The position numbers were made by a program, and so were the translations under genes. The notes below the pieces were generated by a model that saw only the letters and a list, made by a program, of their open reading frames with translations, did not search any database and was not told the DNA's origin. From Microbacterium hydrocarbonoxydans (lineage in GTDB: Bacteria > Actinomycetota > Actinomycetes > Actinomycetales > Microbacteriaceae), in NCBI RefSeq assembly GCF_900105205.1, contig NZ_FNSQ01000005.1, forward strand, positions 186,001-250,000: a stretch of DNA of 64,000 nucleotides. The letters are read 5' to 3'. Shown here piece after piece: positions 38,311-46,703 of this stretch (position 1 is the first letter of the stretch; each line of letters opens with the position of its first letter).

Positions 38311-38391
38311 CATGGCGGCTCCGCACGAGCGCCCGGGGCGGGGCCGTGCAGACGCGGGCAGAGCACACCCGGGCGGAGCTGCGTCGCCCCC

Positions 38392-38781
38392 TCAGCCGGC
38401 GGCCGGGGGCGTCTGCTTCGATTCCGCGAGCTCGTCCACGACGAGGCTGCGCTCATCGGTCGTCCCGTTGCGATAGGCCTGACGACCGACGATGTGCGCG
38501 GACAGCGGCGCGGTGGCGAACTGCATCAGCACGATGGGGGCGACCAGCGCGAGTCCGACGAGGATGCTGCCCACCGTCCGCTGCGACAGCGCGATCGCGA
38601 GGCAGATGAGGATGAGACCGAGCACCTGGGGCTTCGTCGCGGCATGCAGCCTCGACGGCACGTCCCGGAACCGCAGCAGCCCGACGGCGGCCGAGAGGCA
38701 GAGCACGGCTCCGAGCAGGATGAGCACAAGGATGGCGACGTCGATGACGGCGTCGGGGATGGCCAGACCGAACACGTTCAT
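38392..38781 (-). CDS. mrpG: Na+/H+ antiporter subunit G
   Basis: 129-aa MrpG/MnhG subunit with three helices (about 10-32, 45-65, 70-92). The family segment LLRFRDVPSRLHAATKPQVLGLILI is clear. Last gene of the six-gene operon, overlapping mrpF by 4 nt. It completes the monovalent-cation/proton antiporter used for Na+ and alkali tolerance. The C-terminal 35 residues are a polar extension. Confidence 0.95.
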   Translation of the reverse strand: MNVFGLAIPDAVIDVAILVLILLGAVLCLSAAVGLLRFRDVPSRLHAATKPQVLGLILICLAIALSQRTVGSILVGLALVAPIVLMQFATAPLSAHIVGRQAYRNGTTDERSLVVDELAESKQTPPAAG

Positions 38782-39047
38782 GGGGTCGTGTTGTCCCTTC
38801 TGGCGACGAAGCGGGCGACCGAGATCGATCCGAAGACGCCGACGGCCGCGATGATGAGCAGCACCGGGATGCTGCGCGTGTGACCGTTGATCGCCATCTC
38901 GGCACCGAGCACGCACATCACCTCGGTGAGCAGCACGTCGGATGCCACGGCGCGGTCGAGGATCGACGGCCCCCGCACGATGCGGATGATCGTCAGGATG
39001 GCGGCCACCCCGAAGACGACCATGATCGCCATCATCAGCACATTCAT
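38778..39047 (-). CDS. mrpF: Na+/H+ antiporter subunit F
   Basis: 89-aa MrpF/MnhF with three helices. RIVRGPSILDRAVASDVLLTEVMC contains the conserved Asp-rich second helix of the family. The start at 39047 overlaps the mrpE stop (ATGA); an upstream frame extension is antisense noise. Small structural subunit of the Mrp complex. Confidence 0.95.
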   Translation of the reverse strand: MNVLMMAIMVVFGVAAILTIIRIVRGPSILDRAVASDVLLTEVMCVLGAEMAINGHTRSIPVLLIIAAVGVFGSISVARFVARRDNTTP

Positions 39048-39649
39048 CGGGCACCGCCCTTCGTTGCGCCCGCGGAACCCGATCGCTGCGCACGCTCGTC
39101 CGCCTTGAGGGCACGGTACTGCGCGGGCGCGCCGAGCGCACGCACGACCCTGCGCTCCCACCGCAGTACCCCTTCGCGCTGCTTCTCGACGTCGGCGATG
39201 CTCCGCACTCCGATCACATGCAGGTAGAGCACCTGGCGGTCCCGGTCGGCCTCGACGACGAGCGAACCGGGCACGAGAGACGAGACGACAGAGACGTGGG
39301 TCATCATCAGGTCGTCGGCGTACTTCAGCGGAACCGCGATGATCGCGGCACCCGGCTGATGCCGGAAGTCGAACACCTGCACGGTGACCGCGAGTGCACC
39401 CCGCAGCACCGCGAACAGGAACTGCACGACCAGCAGCGCCGCGTACCAGATGTTGATCCGCCCGGAGAGCTCGACGGTCGGCAGCCGGAACACGCGGGTG
39501 ACGAACACCGCGACCACGAGCCCCGAGACGAAGGCGAGCACCGTGAACTGGCTCCAGAGCAGCATCCAGAGCACGACGAGCCAGGCCAGGAACGGCAGCT
39601 GCACCCGGATGTCGCGCCAGAAGTGACGCCCGGTCTCGGTGGGGGTCAT
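39044..39649 (-). CDS. mrpE: Na+/H+ antiporter subunit E
   Basis: 201-aa MrpE/MnhE subunit: two or three N-terminal helices (about 15-55 and 67-88), then a cytoplasmic beta domain with PLKYADDLMMTHVSVVSSLVPGSLVVEADRDRQVLYLHVIG, the family core. About 40 extra C-terminal residues are basic and low in complexity. Overlaps mrpD and mrpF by 4 nt on either side. Confidence 0.94.
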   Translation of the reverse strand: MTPTETGRHFWRDIRVQLPFLAWLVVLWMLLWSQFTVLAFVSGLVVAVFVTRVFRLPTVELSGRINIWYAALLVVQFLFAVLRGALAVTVQVFDFRHQPGAAIIAVPLKYADDLMMTHVSVVSSLVPGSLVVEADRDRQVLYLHVIGVRSIADVEKQREGVLRWERRVVRALGAPAQYRALKADERAQRSGSAGATKGGAR

Positions 39650-41199
39650 CCGTCCACCTCGTCTTCCAGCTGCACGAGGCTCACGGGCTCCAACAGCGTC
39701 GCGCCGATACGGTCGCAGAGTGCGTAGAGCGGCCCGGCGAAGACCGTCAGCGCCACGGTGACGCCGACCATCCCGGCGGTCGCGACCGTCATGATGCGCG
39801 GGATGCGGCGACGCTCCTGCTGCTCGTCGGCGGCCGGGGCGTTGCCGAGGTAGGAGATGCGGCCCTCCGTCTCCGCCGAGTCCTCCTCCTCGCGCCAGAA
39901 CGCCAGGTTCCAGGCGCGCATCAGCGCGTACAGCGTGAGGAGCGAGGTGACGATGCCGCCCACGATCAGCACGATCATGAGAGGCGTTCCGACGGATGCC
40001 GCGGCCTCGAACAGCGCGAACTTGCCGATGAATCCGGAGAACGGGGGCAGTCCACCGAGGTTGATCGCCGGGATGAAGTAGAGCACGGCGATCACCGGCG
40101 CGACCTTGAGCAGTCCTTTCACCCTCAGGATCGAGGTGCTCCCCGCCCGGCGCTCGATGAGTCCGACGGCCAGGAAGAGCGTCGTCTGCACGATGATGTG
40201 GTGGACGATGTAGTAGACCGTCGCCCCGATGGCCGCGGGGGTCGCGATCGCCAGACCGAAGATCATGTAACCGACGTGGCTCACGAGCGTGAACGACAGG
40301 ATCCTCTTCAGCTCGGCCTGCGCGACGGCGCCGAGCACTCCGACGATCATGGTCGCGAGCGCGATGATCAGCAGCACGGTGTCGATGCTGTTCTCGGCGA
40401 ACAGTTGGGTCTCGGTGCGGATCAGCGCGTAGACGCCGACCTTGGTGAGCAGGCCGGCGAACACCGCGGTGACCGGTGCCGGCGCCGTCGGATAGGAGTC
40501 AGGCAGCCAGAACGACACGGGGAAGATCGCGGCCTTGATGCCGAAGGCGATCACGAGCATGAGATGCAGCACGAGCTGCGTCTCCTGCGGCAGCTCCGTC
40601 ATCCGCTCGGCGATCTGGGCCATGTTCACGGTTCCCAGCGCCCCGTAGATCATCGCGATCGAGGCGAGGAACAGGATCGACGAGACCAGCGAGACGACGA
40701 TGTAGACGGCGCCGGTGCGGATGCGGGACTCCGTGCTGCCGAGCGTGATCAGCACGTACGACGCGACGAGCAGGATCTCGAATCCGACGTAGAGGTTGAA
40801 GAGGTCGCCCGCGATGAAGGCGTTGAAGATGCCGGCGGCGAGGATGAGGTACGACGGGTTGAAGATCGAGATCGGCGTCTCGTCCGTCCCGTCGGCGGCA
40901 CCCTGGCCGATGGAGAAGAGGAGGACCGCCACCAGCACGATGCTCGAGATGAGCACCAGGAGCGCGGCGAGCCTGTCGACGTAGAGCACGATGCCGAACG
41001 GCACCGGCCACCCGCCCACCGAGACCGCGAGCGGCGCGCCCGCGTCGACGGCGACGAGCAGCACCGCCGCGATGACCGAGACGATCGCGAGCGTGGCCAC
41101 CGTGACGAACGCCTGGAGGCGCGGATTGCGCCCGAAGATCAGGGTCACGGCGGCGCCGAGCAGCGGCAGGGCGACCAGCAGCGGGACGAGGGCGCTCAT
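39646..41199 (-). CDS. mrpD: Na+/H+ antiporter subunit D (NuoN/NuoL-like)
   Basis: 517-aa 14-helix antiporter-like subunit homologous to complex I proton pumps. The conserved proton-path residues are seen in FEILLVASYVLITLGS (Glu), FGIKAAIFPVSFWLPDSYPTAPAPVTAVFAGLLTKVGVYALIR (two Lys) and SFTLVSHVGYMIFG. Functions with MrpA to exchange Na+ for H+. Start overlaps mrpC by 4 nt. Confidence 0.96.
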   Translation of the reverse strand: MSALVPLLVALPLLGAAVTLIFGRNPRLQAFVTVATLAIVSVIAAVLLVAVDAGAPLAVSVGGWPVPFGIVLYVDRLAALLVLISSIVLVAVLLFSIGQGAADGTDETPISIFNPSYLILAAGIFNAFIAGDLFNLYVGFEILLVASYVLITLGSTESRIRTGAVYIVVSLVSSILFLASIAMIYGALGTVNMAQIAERMTELPQETQLVLHLMLVIAFGIKAAIFPVSFWLPDSYPTAPAPVTAVFAGLLTKVGVYALIRTETQLFAENSIDTVLLIIALATMIVGVLGAVAQAELKRILSFTLVSHVGYMIFGLAIATPAAIGATVYYIVHHIIVQTTLFLAVGLIERRAGSTSILRVKGLLKVAPVIAVLYFIPAINLGGLPPFSGFIGKFALFEAAASVGTPLMIVLIVGGIVTSLLTLYALMRAWNLAFWREEEDSAETEGRISYLGNAPAADEQQERRRIPRIMTVATAGMVGVTVALTVFAGPLYALCDRIGATLLEPVSLVQLEDEVDG

Positions 41200-41975
41200 C
41201 GGCGATCCTCCCCGTCGTCGGTGTGCTCGGGCGCACTGTCATCGGATGCCGTGTCTGCCGCCATGTCCGATGCAGCATCGGCCGCGTCGGTCTCGTGGGC
41301 CTGCGACGCATGGGTGTCGGCGTCGGTGCGGAAGGCCGTGGATTCGGAGCCGTCGTCGTCCGGCGGGGCCGATTCGCCGTCGAGCACGGAGCCTGCTGCA
41401 GCCGCGTCCTCAGCCGCCTCCCGCTCTGCGTTCGCGGAATCCACGGCGGCGGCTGCGGAGCCGGGACGGGATGCCGTCGGCCGATCCATCGGTGCGTCGT
41501 CCTGGAGCGCGGGGTGATCGCGCATGTGGAGCACGGTGATCGGCGCGGTCTGCACTCCGACGAAGTCGGTGGTGGCCTCGTCGTCCGCCGCGTCGGCCTC
41601 GTCGTCCATGAGGTCCTCGTCGGCGTCGGTGCGATCGCGCAGCGCGATGTCGGCCTCGTCGTCCTCGACGGTGTCGGCCTGGCCGAGCTGCCAGGAGCGG
41701 TAGATGAGGGCGAGCAGGAACGCCGAGACGGCGAAGGTGATGACGATGGCGGTCAGGGTGAGCGCCTGCGGCAGCGGATCGCTGAGCTCACCCTCGGTGC
41801 CGAAGAACGGCGCATTGCCCGGGACGCCCATGACGATGAGCAGCAGCAGATTGGTGGCATTGCCGAGCAGCAGGAACCCGATCAGCACCCGGGTGAGGCT
41901 GCGCTCGAGCATCGCGTAGACACCGCACGCGAACAGCACGGCCATGATCACGATCAGGGTGAGGGAGACATCCAT
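41196..41975 (-). CDS. mrpC: Na+/H+ antiporter subunit C with long acidic C-terminal extension
   Basis: 259-aa protein. Residues 1-100 are a normal three-helix MrpC/NuoK-like subunit (FACGVYAMLERSLTRVLIGFLLLGNATNLLLL, then LPQALTLTAIVITFAVSAFLLALIYRSW). MrpC proteins are usually about 115 aa; here some 150 further residues form a strongly acidic Asp/Glu/Ala-rich tail, presumably cytoplasmic and disordered. The start at 41975 shares one base with the mrpA stop, and the longer reading frame upstream is a shadow of mrpA. Overlaps mrpD by 4 nt. Confidence 0.93.
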   Translation of the reverse strand: MDVSLTLIVIMAVLFACGVYAMLERSLTRVLIGFLLLGNATNLLLLIVMGVPGNAPFFGTEGELSDPLPQALTLTAIVITFAVSAFLLALIYRSWQLGQADTVEDDEADIALRDRTDADEDLMDDEADAADDEATTDFVGVQTAPITVLHMRDHPALQDDAPMDRPTASRPGSAAAAVDSANAEREAAEDAAAAGSVLDGESAPPDDDGSESTAFRTDADTHASQAHETDAADAASDMAADTASDDSAPEHTDDGEDRR

Positions 41976-44917
41976 CAGATGGTCACCCCCCGCTCGCGGA
42001 ACTCCTGCGCCTGGCGGTCGACCTCGGCGCCGAGACTGCGCAGCACGTCGAGCACCAGGCCGATGACGACGAGGTACACGCCCACGTCGAAGATCGTCGA
42101 GGTGACGAACTCCATGTGCCCGATGCCGGGGACCTCCCACTCCCAGAAGTTGCTGGTGAGCGGAGCGAGGCCGAAGAACAGTGGCACCACAGCGGTGCCG
42201 ACCGCCAGGATGAGTCCGGCGCCGAGCAGGCGTCCGGCATCCGTGGGGGCGGCCGCGCCGAGCTCCCAGCGTCCGCCGGCGACGTAACGCATCACCAGGG
42301 CCATTCCGGCGACCAGACCGCCGGCGAAGCCGCCGCCAGGAAGGTTGTGACCCGAGAACAGCAGGAAGATCGATACGACGATGATCGTGTGGAACAGCAC
42401 GCGCACGATCACCTCGAGCAGGATCGAGCGGTTCTCCGGCTTCATCCTCGGGCCGCCGACCAGCCAGGCGCGGGGGCTGCTCTCGTTCTCGTCGGTCTGG
42501 AAGCGGACGCCCTCGGTGGTCTCGACGAGCGGACGGCTGAGCGTGCGACGGCGTCGTGCCTTGGGCAGGGTCTTCGTGGCCGCGAGCATGTCGGCGCGAT
42601 GGGTGACGAAAACGAGCGAGGCGACTCCGGTCGCGGCGAGCACGAGCACCGACAGCTCGCCCATCGTGTCCCAGCCGCGGAGGTCGACGAGCGCGACATT
42701 GACGACGTTCTTGCCGTGGCCGATGTCGTACGCGAGCTGCGGGAACATCTCCGAGATGGGGTGTGCGACGCGCGACTGCGTCGCGACCACCGCGACGAGC
42801 GCCATCGTGAGGCCGACGCCGACTCCGAGGAGCGCGCGGGGGATGCGTCCGACCGAGGCGTTGTGCTCGCCCATGCGTGCAGGCAGCCGCCGCAGCACGA
42901 GAGCGAAGGTGACCATCGTGACGGTCTCGACGAGGATCTGGGTGAGCGCCAGGTCGGGGGCGCCGCTGGTCGCGAACAGCACCACCATGCCGAGCCCGGT
43001 GATGGAGACCAGCACGACGCCGGTGTACCGCTTCTGCGCGCGCACGGCCATGACGCCGGCCGCCGCCATCATCGGCGCCACGACGAGCTGCGCCGGGGTG
43101 TGCCACGCGGAGAGCTGGAACCGGTCGACGTCGCTGGCGACCAGCGCGGTGATCTCGGCGGTGACGAAGACCACGAAGATGGTGCCGACGTACACCGGCA
43201 GCGAACCGCGCTGGGTGAGGGTGGTGCTGAGCACTGACAGGCGGTCGACGCCCCGCACGACGAGGTAGTAGACGTCTGCGGCGGTGAAGCGGATGAGACG
43301 CGCCTTGCGGTCCCAGCCGGTGCGCAGAGTCAGCAGGAACACGGCGGCGCCGAGCAGGATCGACAGGATCGAGATGCCGAGCGCGGGCTCGAGACCGTGC
43401 CAGAGGGCGAGGTGTCCCGGTCCTTCTGCGGCGACACCTTCGGCATCCAACCCGGGGGTCGCGGTGATCGCATAGCCCTGCAGAGCGACGTCGAGCGCAG
43501 GGGCGCCGATACCGGCGGCGAGGGTGAGGCCGGCCAGGATGATCGGCGCGGAGAGGAAGCCGACCGGCGGGTCGGGCCACGCGGTGTCCGGGAGGCGATC
43601 ACCGGCGGCATCCCGCTTGGTCCAGAAGGCTCCCCACAGGAAGCGGATGCCATATGCCGCTGTGAGAATAGATCCGAGGCTGACGCCGATGATCGCCACG
43701 AGACCCCACGGGGATCCGTGCAGGGCGTCGTCGAGAAGTGCCGTGAGCGTCGACTCCTTGGCGACGAACCCGAGGGTCGGAGCGATCCCCGCCATCGAGG
43801 CGATCGAGATGAATGCCGCAGTCGCCATGACCGGAGCCTGCCGCCCGACCCCGCTCAGCTCGTCGACGTCACGCGTCGAGAGCTGCCGGTCGATCACCCC
43901 CACGATGAGGAAGAGCGCGGACTTGAACAGCGCGTGCGCGATCACGAGGGCGAGACCGGCGAGAGCGGATGCCTGCGTCCCGTAGCCGATGACCACCGAG
44001 AAGAAGCCGAGCTGGCTCACGGTGCCGAACGCGAGGATGCGCTTGAGGTCGGTCTCGCGGAGCGCCTGGATCCCGCCGAGCAGCATCGTGACGATGCCGA
44101 GCGAGATGATGATGGGCCGCCACGGTCCGGTGAACGCGAAGATCGGGGCGAAGCGGGCGATCAGGTAGATGCCGGCCTTCACCATCGCCGCGGCGTGCAG
44201 GTAGGCGCTGACCGGGGTGGGGGCGGCCATTGCGCCGGGCAGCCAGAAGTGGAACGGGAAGATCGCCGACTTGCTGATCGCGCCGACGAGGAGCAGCACC
44301 ACGGCCGCGTCGACGACAGGACCCGTCGGGGCGAGCTCCAGGATCGCGCGGATGCTGGAGGTCCCGGCATCGACCACGAGCAGCACGACCCCGACGAACA
44401 TGACGAGCCCGCCGAGCGTGGTGACCAGCAGCGCCTGCAGTGCCGCACGACGGCTGGCCGCGCGGCGGCGGTAGTGGCCGATGAGGAGGTACGAGAGGAT
44501 GCTCGTCACCTCCCAGAACATGACGAGCATGACCAGGTCGTCGGTCAGGACGAGGCCGTACATCGCGCCCGCGAACCCGAGCAGCACGGCGGCGAACTGG
44601 CCGATCCCCGCCGAGTCGTCGTGGAAGTACCAGCGGCAGTACAGCAGGACGAGGGCGCCGACGCCGGTGACGATGAGGGTGAGCACCCAGCCGAGCACAT
44701 CCATGTGCATCGACAGGTTCAGCCCGAGCTGCGGGATCCAGGCGAGGGACACGAACGGGGCAGGCCCGTCGAGCACCTGCGGAGTGAGCACGAGCGCGTG
44801 GACGAATGCCGCTGCGGGAATGAGTGCGGCGATGGCGAATGCCTGAGACCCCAGCCATCGCACCAGCACGGGCATGAGCAGCGACCCGAGGAGGAACACG
44901 GCGAGGAGCGTCAGCAT
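41975..44917 (-). CDS. mrpA: Na+/H+ antiporter subunit A (fused MrpA-MrpB)
   Basis: 980-aa membrane protein. Residues about 1-500 are NuoL-like (MFWEVTSILSYLLIGHYR with the key Glu, KSAIFPFHFWLPGAMAAPTPVSAYLHAAAMVKAGIYL with Lys/His). About 500-790 is the MrpA-specific C-terminal region. About 820-980 is a complete MrpB/MnhB domain (SILLEVIVRVLFHTIIVVSIFLLFSGHNLPGGGFAGGLV), which explains the absence of a separate mrpB gene. First gene of the mrpA(B)CDEFG operon. GAGGAG lies upstream of the ATG at 44917. 44918-45097 holds no gene; a minus-strand TAAACT near 44985 may be the promoter. Confidence 0.96.
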   Translation of the reverse strand: MLTLLAVFLLGSLLMPVLVRWLGSQAFAIAALIPAAAFVHALVLTPQVLDGPAPFVSLAWIPQLGLNLSMHMDVLGWVLTLIVTGVGALVLLYCRWYFHDDSAGIGQFAAVLLGFAGAMYGLVLTDDLVMLVMFWEVTSILSYLLIGHYRRRAASRRAALQALLVTTLGGLVMFVGVVLLVVDAGTSSIRAILELAPTGPVVDAAVVLLLVGAISKSAIFPFHFWLPGAMAAPTPVSAYLHAAAMVKAGIYLIARFAPIFAFTGPWRPIIISLGIVTMLLGGIQALRETDLKRILAFGTVSQLGFFSVVIGYGTQASALAGLALVIAHALFKSALFLIVGVIDRQLSTRDVDELSGVGRQAPVMATAAFISIASMAGIAPTLGFVAKESTLTALLDDALHGSPWGLVAIIGVSLGSILTAAYGIRFLWGAFWTKRDAAGDRLPDTAWPDPPVGFLSAPIILAGLTLAAGIGAPALDVALQGYAITATPGLDAEGVAAEGPGHLALWHGLEPALGISILSILLGAAVFLLTLRTGWDRKARLIRFTAADVYYLVVRGVDRLSVLSTTLTQRGSLPVYVGTIFVVFVTAEITALVASDVDRFQLSAWHTPAQLVVAPMMAAAGVMAVRAQKRYTGVVLVSITGLGMVVLFATSGAPDLALTQILVETVTMVTFALVLRRLPARMGEHNASVGRIPRALLGVGVGLTMALVAVVATQSRVAHPISEMFPQLAYDIGHGKNVVNVALVDLRGWDTMGELSVLVLAATGVASLVFVTHRADMLAATKTLPKARRRRTLSRPLVETTEGVRFQTDENESSPRAWLVGGPRMKPENRSILLEVIVRVLFHTIIVVSIFLLFSGHNLPGGGFAGGLVAGMALVMRYVAGGRWELGAAAPTDAGRLLGAGLILAVGTAVVPLFFGLAPLTSNFWEWEVPGIGHMEFVTSTIFDVGVYLVVIGLVLDVLRSLGAEVDRQAQEFRERGVTI

Positions 44918-45097
44918 ATACGCGGCTCCTCAGGGCTCGTCGGCCGGGGGCGGCTCAGGCGGGCGGGCGGGTGTCGATATCGAGTTTACCTTGATTTCCC
45001 GCGCTTTCGGGCCGGTCTTCTCACCGTCCGATCACCCAAATGCCTGCGCATCCCCGGGATTCAGGGCATTGTGCATGCTGAGAAACGGAAAATCAGA

Positions 45098-46327
45098 TCA
45101 TTCGGACGCGTTCTCGGCCCGCCGCGCGAGCGCGGGACCGAGCCGCCGGTATGAGTTCTCGATGTGGGTCCGCATCGCCTCCGCAGCCGCAGCGGGGTCG
45201 CGACGACGCAGCGCCTCCAGGATGCGCTCGTGCTCGCTGACCGTGTCGTGCTCGAAGTCGTGGCGGAAGTTCAGTCGATAGAGGTGCATGTGCGAGCGCA
45301 GCCGCACGATGGCCTCGGAGAGCAGCGGGCTCTGCGCCTGCTCGGCGATCAGATGATGGAAGTGCAGGTCCTCGTCGATGAACCGTCGATAGTTGCGGAA
45401 GGTCTCGTCGTCGTCCGGAGCGGATGCCGTGCGCATCTTCACGACCGACGCCGACAGCTCGCTCTCGACGTCCTGATCGAGCTGGGTCGAGGCGCGGCGC
45501 GCGGCTTCCGGCTCGAGCAGCTCGCGCATGTCGTAGAGGTCACGCAGGCCGGCCTCGTCGAGCAGCGGTGCGGCGGCGTATCCCTTCAGCGCGCGTTTCG
45601 CGACGAGCCCCTCAGCCTCCAGTCGCGTCAGCGCCTCGCGGACGGGCGTGGGCGAGACATCCGCGGGTCCGTAGTCGAACGTGGCGCCCTCGGCGGGGTC
45701 ATCCATCGCGAGGATGCCGGAGTTGAACACTGCGGCCGCGAGCACGGAGACGCCGCGCTGCGCCGCGAGAGGCATCAGGTCGTCTGCCGCCGACCGATCG
45801 AGGAGGGTCCAGCGCCCGGCGACCATCATGACGTCGGCATCCGTCTCCCGCACGAATCGCGCGAGCATCGAGCTCTGGTTCATGCCGGCGCCGAACGAGC
45901 GGATGACGCCCTGGTCGCGCAGCTCGCTGAGGGCGGGGAAGGCGCCTTCGAGAGCCTCCCGCTCGTGCTCGTCCGGGTCGTGGACGAGCACGATGTCGAT
46001 GTGGTCGAGGCCGAGCCGCTCGAGCGACTGCTCGATCGACCGCAGCACGCCGTCCCGCGAGTAGTCCCGCACGCGACGGTGATCCGCCGGCACGTCGAAG
46101 AGGTTCTCGATGTCGGTGCGCCCGGCAGCCTCCTCATCGAGCAGGAGGGGCGGGTCGCCCTGCCCGATCCTGACGGCGTGCTCGACGAGAGCACCGCGCG
46201 AGTCGGAGAGCAGCCGATTGCTGCCGAGCGCGCGGATGGTGCGATCCTGGTCGATGTGGCCGCCGGCGCGACGCCGGTCGCCGTCTCGTTCCGCGCTCGT
46301 GACTGACGAAAGGCATCCCATGCGCAT
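45098..46327 (-). pseudogene. Chimeric remnant: aldo/keto reductase fragment fused in frame to a GntR/FadR regulator
   Basis: An open frame of 409 codons stitched from unrelated pieces. Codons about 71-222 (46117-45662) are the middle of an L-fucose-dehydrogenase-type aldo/keto reductase (FDVPADHRRVRDYSRDG, IDIVLVHDPDEHE, VFNSGILA, ATFDYGPA). It abruptly continues as SPTPVREALTRLEAEGLV, the third helix and wing of a GntR HTH, followed by a full FCD domain to the end (45658-45098). The AKR N-terminus with its catalytic Tyr and the GntR N-terminal HTH helices are missing, and codons 1-70 resemble nothing. Consistent with deletion between two neighbouring genes plus a 5' rearrangement. Unlikely to function as either protein. 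Confidence 0.8.
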
Positions 46328-46646
46328 CGCCCTGCACTCCGAGATCCGCGACGGCGCGGTCGACGACTACCGCACGAATCACGCGCGGATCCCCGATGCA
46401 CTCGCCGAGACCTTCGCTCGCATCGGCATCCACGACTGGACGATCTGGCGCTCCGGCCAGCGGCTGTTCCACCTGGTCGACTGCGACGACTGGGATGCCG
46501 CGGTCGCCGCGCTGAAGGACGACCCGGCCGACCACGCCTGGCAGGCCGACATCGGCCGGTTCGTCGAGGTCTTCCGCGACGCCGACGGTGCCGAGGGGAC
46601 CGCGCCTCTCGAGCAGATCTGGGACCTCCGCGCGCAGATCTCCTGA
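46320..46646 (+). CDS. L-rhamnose mutarotase family protein
   Basis: 108-aa RhaU/FucM-like dimeric alpha-beta barrel mutarotase that interconverts sugar anomers (L-rhamnose or L-fucose). Family pattern MRIALHSEIRDGAVDDYRTNH with the conserved His/Tyr region, then IHDWTIWRSGQRLFHLVDCDDW and QIWDLRAQIS. Full length and intact, with GAAAGG as RBS before the ATG at 46320. It lies beside the remnants of a fucose-dehydrogenase-like AKR and a FadR regulator, so it is probably the survivor of a deoxysugar catabolic cluster. Confidence 0.87.
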   Translation: MRIALHSEIRDGAVDDYRTNHARIPDALAETFARIGIHDWTIWRSGQRLFHLVDCDDWDAAVAALKDDPADHAWQADIGRFVEVFRDADGAEGTAPLEQIWDLRAQIS

Positions 46647-46703
46647 CCTGTCGACTCGCGTCCGTGGCCATGCCCCGCGAGCGGATGCGGTCGTCCACGC
46701 GCC

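Noticed and set aside
46128..46306. Plus-strand protein-like C-terminus just before the mutarotase as a separate gene
   Set aside because: It reads like a real C-terminus but has no recognisable domain or start and overlaps the chimeric frame; reported only within the rearrangement finding.
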